From Bursaphelenchus xylophilus (taxonomy: Eukaryota; Nematoda; Chromadorea; Rhabditida; Aphelenchoididae): 64,000 nucleotides of DNA. The DNA is taken from contig CAJFCV020000004.1 in assembly GCA_904066235.2 (NCBI GenBank), positions 6,758,001 to 6,822,000 of the forward strand. The letters are read 5' to 3'. The notes under the pieces were generated by a model. The model had not been told where the DNA came from. It did no database searches and saw only the letters and a list, made by a program, of their open reading frames with translations. Each line of letters opens with the position of its first letter. The first letter of the stretch is position 1. This document shows, piece after piece, positions 56,209-64,000 of the stretch. The translations under genes were made by a program, and so were the position numbers.

Positions 56209-58427
56209 CTGAAATATTCAAAAATCATCATCGTAATTAAGGTCATGGGTAATATAAAATAATTAAAATTCAAGACATTGAACAATCAGAACGACGAAAA
56301 AATATAAAAAACAAAGCTGCCAAGCCTTGTTGTCTTATTGTTAGATAAAAAATAGAAACTAATCACAAATTTGAGTAGAGAACACTCCCCTTCCTCCAAC
56401 ATGACTATCTATTACATGACGAGGAAACTGATAATCGAAGAAGAGTGCTCCCCTCCAAACTTTGTCACCCCGATCTTACATTTAGAGGTGCAACTACCTA
56501 AAAAACCGGCTTTCGTAATCAAACCATTCCTGCTTAACCCTCAATTACCCCTACTTTCCTCTACATACAATTTCATTCCTCCCAAAATAAAGCTGATTTT
56601 GTTTGTTATACTTTGAAGACGGAACAAAAAGAGGAAAGCACAGACTGAGATGTGTCATCCGTCCTTTTCTTTTTATGTCATAAATTTTGTAAATTAAACC
56701 TCAAAAGACCAAGAAAGAAATGCCCCTTTATGAACATTTTTCAAGCAAATTAATTGAGGCCATTAACATAATATGGGTATAAAAAGTCTGATTAATTCAG
56801 AAATAATGCATACGGATTACGCGTGCAAAAAGATGTTTTATAACTCCCGGAAGTGTCACATTATACTACAAATAATGGTTTAAGGTAATAAAATAATGAC
56901 AGAAGGGAGAATTCGGCGACAAAACACGGCCGGTGCCGGCTCAAAACATGGCTAATCCTGTTCAAAAACCAGAGTCTTATGGGTTTTTATTCGGGCTGGC
57001 TCTTATTATTTAAATCGTTTTTAAAACTCATATAAATGACCTAATTACCGAAGAAACAAGGCTGAAATCCGAGTGAAAAAAAACAGTTTGAAACACTCGA
57101 AAAGGGCAGAAATAAAAGGGAATGAAAGTATTTCCCCTTCCTCTGCCACCTCGACCTTTTCTCGACTCCCGAGCCCCCCGAGAAGACAGGGAGAGAAAGA
57201 GAGAGGGAAAGACCCGAGGGCTCCACGCAACACTCGTTGTTGCGCACTTGAACCCCCATCTCCGCCCCAAACCCATTCTTTCCTTTTTTCCGAAATAAAT
57301 ACGTGTAACACAAATGAACAGAGAAGAAAGAGGTAGATGGTTACGGGGCACCCTGCTAGGCAACCGGCATCAACATCTGCCACAAAGGACCACTTCCTCG
57401 GCAAGTCACAACTCTCGAATTTGAGGACTCCAAAACAGTTGAAAGCAAATATGTACAAAAGCAACCAAATGTGGGCAAATCTCAGCCCTTATCTAAACAG
57501 AATACCCTCAGGCTATATTCTGGGATTTTTAAAGTGGACATGGCTCAAACATTTCAAATCGAAAAGTGATACGAGATTTTCATTTTGGGATTAATTGGAG
57601 GCTAGTTTACCCCCAAACGATCGGGAATTGGTCTCTCTTTTAGGAAAAGTTTTAAAAACACATAATAGAAATGTAATCGCACCGAAGTCAAGGAAATTCT
57701 ATCGAAAAAAACACTTCCATTTCTTTTGACCTTGATTGCGTTTCTTATCAAAACAGAACAGTAACAGAACAGATCACTTCCATTTATATTACTCTCTCCC
57801 CGTTATGGCTTTATTACAACGAGTCCTTAAATAAACAGCCCCGGACCTGCTGCACTTGGACTCATTCCTTTTCGAAGAGAGAAGGAGAATATTCGAAAAT
57901 ATTTTTTTTCGAAGAAAGAGTGGTCATGTTTGTTACTTTACATTCCTCCGCCCCGCCCCTGGGAAAGTTCCGCTTTGTGACAAACACAAGATATTCCTAC
58001 GCCCAGAATGAAAAAGTGCCCATGGAATTTGTTATTAATTACGTCTCATCTTTTATATTTGAAATTAAAAGTTTGAGAGAAACCAGGATGACTTCCGCCA
58101 TTTTTAAAATTATATTTTTTGCCTAACAATAAGAGGAGATTAGAATAAAGTGTATGGCGCGATAGTAGATTAAACCGAGTGATGACAATCTTTTTAGGTC
58201 ATGTCATCTTTTTGATTAATCTCCCCAACTTTGAAAGGGGGAAGACACAAACAGACGCAATTGTCACAAATTGCAAACACGGGAACGTTAAACTACAAAA
58301 AGTGATCTGATAACTGCAGAAGCGACCGTTCCCTCAGGCAATGGAGTCTTTTCTTTCGAGTTATCAACCTCTCCGACACCTCCTTGCCGGGACTCAAAAT
58401 GCCAGAAAATAAGCGTATCAGAGTGTG
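56209..58427. other. Gene-poor region, 2.2 kb
   Basis: AT-rich DNA with a G/A- and C/T-rich block at 57080-57340 that creates long but low-complexity open frames on both strands. No frame has family motifs or a consistent exon chain. It should include the promoter of the nuclear receptor gene. Confidence 0.45.
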
Positions 58428-58980
58428 TTAAAACGAGTTATTATGGGGACACAATGCATGGGTGGCGGTTAAGAGAATATTTTTAAATTTTGTTTGAACA
58501 GCCACAGGGCCTTTATCGTTGAATGGATGCATGCACCCATTAAAAAGGACTTCGACAGTTACATGTAGATTAAAATAAAGTTTATTGGTGGGTACGGCCT
58601 TGCCAGGTTTCCCAACAATACTTTCCTGAATAAAAAACCCAATGAAACAAGTGTTGTTATCATTCAGTTGTTGTAACTGCAAATCTAATATGAAACGTGG
58701 GAATGGCAAGACATGTTCAGAATCGCGGTTCCCAGCCAAACCCCATTCTTGAAACATTTCTAGAAAGGCTTACATTGCACTGAGAAATGACAAGGATACT
58801 CAGAATACGAACAGATCCGAAATCAAAAATTATTATAACTTCGAATTCAATTACAAGCTGAGAGAGGTTGTTAGTAAAACAGAAACACAAATAAGTGATC
58901 TTAAAAGTAAGGGAATTATTTTGAGCGTATATACCTACTTCCTTACTAATGACAAGATCTCCATTATCACCCATTCTCAT
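58428..58980 (-). CDS. Tentative small gene, unrecognised
   Basis: A phase-consistent chain can be drawn: 58980-58939 (MRMGDNGDLVISKE), an exon starting LVIEFEV after CTCTCTCAG, and a final exon starting LQQLNDNNTC after GATTTGCAG and running to 58428. The 109-codon frame ending here (58757-58428) has ordinary codon use but no family features. The splice sites are decent (GTAGGT, GTAAGC) yet the encoded peptide looks like nothing I know. It may be non-coding. Confidence 0.25.
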
Positions 58981-59045
58981 ACACAAATTTATGCGTAATT
59001 AGGAGTGATGATAATACGTTGAACATCAAACATCGCTTCCGTCGA

Positions 59046-59457
59046 ATGCTTCAGGAATACGAACTTTCCAGAAATGAAAGAACCCGGGGATATATAATAT
59101 TTCAGTTCTGTGAAGTTAAAACTCGAAATAACTTCAGCACATGGATTTTTTGTAGAATTAATTCAACCAAACATTTGGCCTACGATCACTACGCGAAGTA
59201 TCAGGTAAGAATAAGATTATAAATTGCGTATCACAGACTCAATCTAAATATTAAAAGCGCATTTTTAGGAAACCGATTTATTTTTGTAATTTAGGCTTTA
59301 ATTTCGCCGTAGAAAATTTTTGATTCATTATTTGTCAGATTATTTGCCAAGCGATTCTAATTTCTCCTTGAGACTGTAAAATCTCTATATGAAAGCAAAA
59401 ATGAATTTCTTGCGTCTTCAGGCGGAGATTGACGATCGAGGAAACAGAAAAATGTAA
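59046..59457 (+). CDS. Tentative two-exon small protein, unrecognised
   Basis: Exons 59046-59204 and 59422-59457 join in phase (CAG|GTAAGA ... CTTCAG|GCG) to 64 residues: MLQEYELSRNERTRGYIIFQ onward, ending AEIDDRGNRKM. The protein is hydrophilic and basic with no signal peptide. The splice sites are good but no family is recognised, so this could be chance. Confidence 0.3.
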
Positions 59458-59702
59458 TACTTTTCTTTACAAGCTTTTCTTTTAAAGCATATTCAAGGTT
59501 GGAGTTGCGGCACTGTGTTTCCATACGGTACTGTATGGCTACAACTGTTGTAATTTTTTACTTTTTGTCTATGATTTTACTCTACATCCGCACTTTTTCA
59601 AAATGACACTTTTAAAAAAATTTAGAATATTTGCCATGTATAACATTTGTAATCAACCATTTACAGCTTTTAATATTACATTTATTTCTCTTCCTCCTTC
59701 AT

Positions 59703-60147
59703 TTACACAACAAAACTGATATCCGGCATTTTGCTCCGGTAGTACCCTGGTCTCGTCGCTGGAAGAAATGCATAAATACTCTCTTCATCCGTGGTCATCG
59801 AGCTTCCAAGGAACTGAAAAATGATGATATTATATATATATTATACAGAAAACAGATTAAAAAGCTGCTAAAGATCACAAACTTACTCTTTTCACTGATT
59901 CTCCTCCTTTCTGTTGTTTTGAATTCTCTTTTGTTTTAAATAAACATGGAGAAAAAGAAATGATGACTAACAAGATTAACATCGCAATCAAAATCAAGAT
60001 GAAGATGACCACTTTGACGTCCAACATAATCTCCAACTGAGTGATATACTCTTGTGATGGAGGTGCGGTAGTTGTTGATGAGGGATAAACTTGAAAGAGT
60101 TGCCAATCATCCAATTGTTTAAGGGTGACTGAACAGTTTAGGACCAT
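59703..60147 (-). CDS. Small single-pass membrane protein, unrecognised
   Basis: Two exons (60147-59887, 59813-59703) give 123 residues. A short N-terminal domain with an N-glycosylation site (NCS) and a Ser/Thr/Pro stretch (YPSSTTTAPPSQEY) precedes a strong membrane helix (VVIFILILIAMLILLVIISF) and a basic then tyrosine-containing cytoplasmic tail (FKTKENSKQQKGG; ATRPGYYRSK). There is no cleavable signal peptide, so it is probably a type III (N-out) single-pass protein, a size and layout shared by many accessory subunits such as KCNE-type ones, though no KCNE motif is evident. Confidence 0.55.
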
Positions 60148-60576
60148 TACTGTTTAGCAAAATAAATAAAGGGAAAGGTCCTGAAAAAAAGGAAATAACG
60201 TGGATAAAGTTATTTGGAAGATAAATCTCCCTGGTTATATTTTTTACAAGCTCAAAAACGGCACTAAAAACAATCACAATTCTATTACAATCAGTTTGAT
60301 ACAAGACAACTTGTGGACTGGCACTGGCAAAAAATTTTTTTTTTCTGACTTTCTTTATTTCTGTCCATCAACATAAAATCTCTGTAAATCAAGGAAAAAT
60401 AGCTATCATGACCTCAACGTAGCTTCGGGACATCGTAAAGAAACCCAGCGATTGCGCAACGTTGCTTCCACAATGATTTTATATCAACAAGAAGATGGCC
60501 AAATTTTTTCAAATAACTCGTTTAATTTTTTATTACTGTATTTAATTGCCAACATTATGTCCAGAAGACCAATTTA
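60148..60576. other. Intergenic spacer
   Basis: A 429-bp gap between two minus-strand genes. A poly-T run lies near 60328-60345. No exon or element is seen. Confidence 0.4.
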
Positions 60577-61419
60577 TTAAACCTGACTTTTTGGTCTGAT
60601 CTTGACATAATCAGCCAAAGACGGGAGTCCATGCACCTTCTCTTGATACATCACGATCTCCCGGTACTTTTTAAAAGCATTTGCCTCTAAATTCCGAAGT
60701 GATGTAAAATATTCAACATAGAAGAAGTCGACCCAAGAAAGCCCTGAGGGCAAAAGAAATCCACTTTTGCTTTCGTTTAAAATTTTCACAATCTCAGGGA
60801 TGAACGAAGCCAGTGCTGGTTGGAAAGTGGATTTTCTGAGTTTTTTCTAAAAATGATGACGCTGATTTGATGTTATGTCCCCTCACCTTGTCTCCTTTTT
60901 GTCTGCCAAGAAGAACAAATAAATATGGATTCACAGTTTTTACAAAGTCTTTAAGGAGACCGGCATATTCATCGATCGATGCGGATTCCCATTCGGTCTT
61001 TCCATTTAGACCTACGGTAAGATCTACAGTAATCTTATACAAATAGTTTTTCTTACCGAACTGTTTTCCCAAAAATCTTGCAATCGTATGACTCTGAGTG
61101 AGGACAAACGTGTCATCAACTGTCAATTGAGGCAACATCCCAGTTCTGGTGGCTTAAGTAATATGGTTCAAAACAGTTTTGTATCACCTACTTTCTTTTA
61201 TATCCGGCCATTCATCCATAGTCACTCTGGAATCCTCAAATCTGATTCCTTCGTATTGGAAAATGAGCCGGATCCCTTCTCCGAGTCCACGAACATCAAA
61301 ATATTGAAGTTTATATTTGGACAAAACGGGGTCACGGCGTCTGAAAAAATGCCATAAGTTGTATGATAAGGAAGCAATTGATGGTAATAAATTATTCAAC
61401 CGTACCGACAGCACAACAT
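60577..61419 (-). CDS. Glutathione S-transferase (sigma-like)
   Basis: Five exons (61419-61406, 61340-61188, 61145-61057, 61011-60887, 60846-60577) join in phase to 216 residues. The thioredoxin-fold N-domain begins KYKLQYFDVRGLGEGIRLIF, with the catalytic tyrosine in the LQYFD segment, then GMLPQLTVDD (cis-Pro) and the glutathione-binding TQSHTIARFLGK. The helical C-domain ends SLADYVKIRPKSQV. This is the nematode-expanded GST type that conjugates glutathione to electrophiles or binds haem and prostaglandin precursors. The first exon is only 14 nt (MLCC + 2); it is inferred from a GTACGG donor and phase, and an alternative upstream start is possible. The core assignment is secure. Confidence 0.88.
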
Positions 61420-61934
61420 TACGAATTAGAATGAGTGACCACGGGATTCTCTCTGTGACTACTGGAAACAGTTTTTCGTTGAATATTCAGGGAGGACTTG
61501 TTGTGTAGCAACGGGAAAACAACTTCGCTTTGCCTTGAAGGGAGAAAAGATGGTGGATATTTGTACCAAATATAACTTATAATTTTACTTGCATCAAAAC
61601 TACAAAAAACGGACAAACATTTTTAGGTTTAATACTACCAATTGTAAAATTTATCTTGCCTAATTACGACTATTGCACTTTTTACAACCCGTCAAAATCA
61701 TCCCTTTGAAAAAATTGGCTCCTCAAAAGCTTCTTTTAGCCTTGCCCGAACCTTGGCATGGCGGTTGCTGTATAAAAGGACTAAAATTAATTCTTAGGCT
61801 ACCCGAAAAAACCTAAAAGGAAATAATTTTTGCCCACATTCTTTTGGCGCAATTTAACAAAGATAAAAATTATGAACAACTTTATACATTATATACAAAT
61901 ATATACAAAAGCTATGAACGACTAGACAGACTCC
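61420..61934. other. Intergenic spacer
   Basis: A 515-bp AT-rich gap between the GST start and the 3' end of the WDR24-like gene, with runs of ATATAC near 61890-61910. No gene is seen. Confidence 0.4.
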
Positions 61935-63430
61935 TTATTTTAACAACGAAAAATCATCGGCCAGTTCATAAACGGCCTCTTCCAAAGGAACGATGAGTCC
62001 ATTTTCGGCCCGATAATGCAACTTTCGATTCGAATCGACCAATCCACTTTGGGCGACCAGATGAGCTTCTTCAACCAGAACCTCACAAACTTCAGGCTCA
62101 TCTTCCTCCCTGTTCATTACACAAATATGTTCACATCCAGGGAACGGACAGACCCCAAAGTTTTTAAACCACTCCTCCAGATGTCCTTCATGACCACCAT
62201 GGCCACAATCTTTGCACTGAGCAAACATCCCTTTTACTTCGTTATCACTAAACAATCTTCTTCTTATTGAAGATATTATAATAAATACTAGAGGCATAAA
62301 GTCCGCAGAACTTTTTCGCCGGTGTAACAGCTCCCTCCTTTGTGGGATCGGGGCTGACCTGGGGCCAGTTATCTCACCGCCTTCTATGTCTTCGAGTGGC
62401 GCCCCCCGTTTACTCGTATACTCTATCTTCGATCGAGGCGCTAGGACTTGAGTTTGGATGCGCGGTAATCCCGACTTAAAAAAATCATGGAAAAACGCAC
62501 AGTGCAAGTTCTACGGACTTCATGTCTTGTGAAATATACCAAGTCAATTTGATGACCTACCACACTGTGCAGATGGCTATGAATGTCGTGCCACACTTCG
62601 GACAGGATTCCGAAGCAACTGGAGCTGGAGTATCACAATTCCCGCAGTAAACTTTTACATGCATATTCTGAAGACGTGATTTTTATCATCTTTAAAGCAG
62701 ATCTTACCTCTTGAAGCGTTTTCAAGACCTCTTCGCATCCTGAATTCTTGGCGATGAAAGTGGCAAGATCCCCAAAGCCAGCGTTTTGAAGCTGCTCTAA
62801 AACAAGTATTAAACTATACAATAACCTTATTTACCTACCAATATAATGCATAAACCATGACGTCACTTGTTCATCCCCGAACAATTCTTTGGCCTTTGAC
62901 CCCATGACCAGGCATACTGTAGCACAAGTCTGACTGTCGCACTAAAATGGAACAAATTAAACATATTTCCAACCATTACACCTACAATATCCGTATATAA
63001 ATTCATCAACTTTGAAAGCCTGGTCACCGGTCCCCATGTGATGTGAACCGAGGTTATATTCAATAAAGAATTCGAGATTCCAGTTGGAGTCGAATCAAAA
63101 TTGGAAACACCAACGTCTTTCAAAGGAGTCAGCGGATTCTGCAGTTGTCCATCTTCTATTTTCTCGGCCACTTGCAACTGAAGAGGGATGTGACCTTCAG
63201 TCTGTTCGTCATCTTCGTCCAGATTATCTTCATCTTGATGATCTTCGATGTCATCATTTTCACTGTCCTCGAATAAAACAGGATCCAATTTGCCTGTAGA
63301 CATGCTATCCATCACATTATCCTCATCATTCAAAGACACTTCTGTTGCTGCATCTTCGCCATTCTTAAAACGATTAAAATTCACAGCTTCAGATCCGATA
63401 GTTCGAAGGTCGGACTTCATGAACCGGGCA
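61935..63430 (-). CDS. WDR24-like GATOR2 subunit, C-terminal part (5' partial)
   Basis: Five exons (63430-62986, 62941-62839, 62796-62708, 62667-62561, 62247-61935) join in phase to about 351 residues. An acidic linker (HQDEDNLDEDDEQ) precedes CDSQTCATVCLVM...TSWFMHYIGE and a zinc-ribbon/RING-like end: CGNCDTPAP...CPKCGTTFIAIC, then CKDCGHGGHEGHLEEWF and CPFPGCEHIC. This matches the C-terminus of WDR24, whose RING-type domain works in the GATOR2 complex that relays amino-acid signals to TORC1 at the lysosome. The WD40 propeller expected before it is absent here. The first exon opens after an acceptor (TTATAG at 63431) in mid-codon, so upstream exons should lie beyond the window end. Confidence 0.75.
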
Positions 63431-63562
63431 CTATAATTAATTATTTGAAGATAGTTAAAATCACAGTTGGCGATACAAACATGAATTATAATACTTATAA
63501 GCTTCGGACCAGGATTTATACTTGCATACGACGCTCCATTTCAAAATGGTAGACTAGTCGCC

Positions 63563-63740
63563 TACTAGTCGCGACATAAAGTCCTGAGAAATTTGCACAG
63601 TGCATTTTTGTTCTTCCTTCGGACCCGTCGCGGCAATTCCCCGTTTTTGCACTAGCGACATGCACTTTCGCGCGAGCTTGCCACTTTTCTCGCGCGACAC
63701 CCGCGACAAAATGTTTCAGGACTTTATGGCGCGACTAGTA
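63563..63740. mobile_element. 178-bp MITE-like element with CTAGTCGCG ends
   Basis: TACTAGTCGCGACATAAAGT at the left and the reverse complement of ACTTTATGGCGCGACTAGTA at the right match over more than 25 bp. TA is present at each outer end. The interior is GC-rich and includes GCACAGTGC. A partial extra copy of the end (GACTAGTCGCC) precedes it at 63552. Confidence 0.7.
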
Positions 63741-63741
63741 C

Positions 63742-63974
63742 AAAATCTGCAATTGCGGTGTCGAGGTTCAGTTGACGGATAAGAAACCTTTACAGATTGA
63801 AAGAGGTTTGAAAACCGAAAACAGATGCAGGCCAGATTGCACAAAACGGAAGTATATATGCAATTCCGGGAAAATTTGACAAAAATCTGGGCATCAAGTT
63901 TTCAAACCTCCTCTTTCAATCTGTAAAGGTTTCGTATCCGTCAACTGAACCCCGACACCGCAATTGCAGATTTT
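63742..63974. mobile_element. 233-bp foldback element
   Basis: The arms AAAATCTGCAATTGCGGTGT through GACGGAT.AGAAACCTTTACA and AGATTGAAAGAGG are mirrored at 63898-63974 with few mismatches, giving arms of about 75 bp around an 80-bp loop. It directly abuts the preceding MITE-like element, so one may have inserted beside or into the other. Confidence 0.75.
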
Positions 63975-64000
63975 ATACGCGTGTCTATTATTTTTAAATG

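Noticed and set aside
57028..57464. Three overlapping frames of 90-139 codons on the minus strand
   Set aside because: They arise from a purine/pyrimidine-biased low-complexity block; no family motif or exon chain supports any of them.

Overview
The window is nuclear DNA from a nematode, most likely a chromadorean, though I cannot name the species. The evidence is compact genes with many 40-100 nt introns ending in (T)TTTAG or TTTCAG, several start codons lying a few bases after a splice-acceptor-like TTTAG (compatible with spliced-leader addition), and families largely confined to or expanded in nematodes: transthyretin-like, MLT-10 moulting family, ZP/cuticlin-like, saposin-like, supplementary nuclear receptors and otopetrin-like channels. 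No rRNA, tRNA or CRISPR was found. Exon models were built by hand from GT/GC-AG boundaries with reading-phase checks. Coordinates are for coding sequence only.

Left third (1-25.3 kb): a transthyretin-like secreted gene (+), a ZP-domain membrane gene (-), a complete kidney/liver-type glutaminase (-), a mitochondrial-fission-regulator-like gene (-) that diverges from a complete 13-exon ABCB P-glycoprotein (+), an otopetrin-like proton channel (-) just downstream of a lysine-rich single-pass membrane protein (-), a closely spaced (+) pair (small membrane protein, then coiled-coil protein), and a claudin-like tetraspan gene (-).

Middle (25.3-45.1 kb): two separate protein tyrosine phosphatases (+), the first with an apparent one-base frameshift in its catalytic domain; a three-finger/Ly6-type GPI candidate (+); a divergent small-heat-shock/alpha-crystallin gene (-); ATP synthase subunit c (-); a BRAG/IQSEC Arf-GEF (+); a stand-alone homologue of the protein made by vertebrate POLR1D isoform 2 (+); MCM2 (-); a four-domain saposin-like gene (+); and an unrecognised soluble protein (-).

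Right third (45.1-64 kb) is richest in repeats. A trypsin-like protease (-) is split by a 3.3-kb intron holding two large inverted-repeat elements. A MLT-10-family gene (+) carries an interspersed repeat in one intron and a mariner-type element in another. Then come a nuclear hormone receptor (-), gene-poor AT-rich DNA with two tentative small genes, a small type I membrane gene (-), a sigma-like glutathione S-transferase (-), and the 3' part of a WDR24/GATOR2-like gene (-) whose WD40 exons would lie beyond the right edge; two adjacent inverted-repeat elements sit upstream of it.

I found no convincing new multi-gene system. The genes look like ordinary, functionally unrelated neighbours. The most worthwhile oddities are the nested foldback elements, the phosphatase frameshift, a possible 33-nt intron, GC-AG introns, and the POLR1D-isoform-2-like gene.
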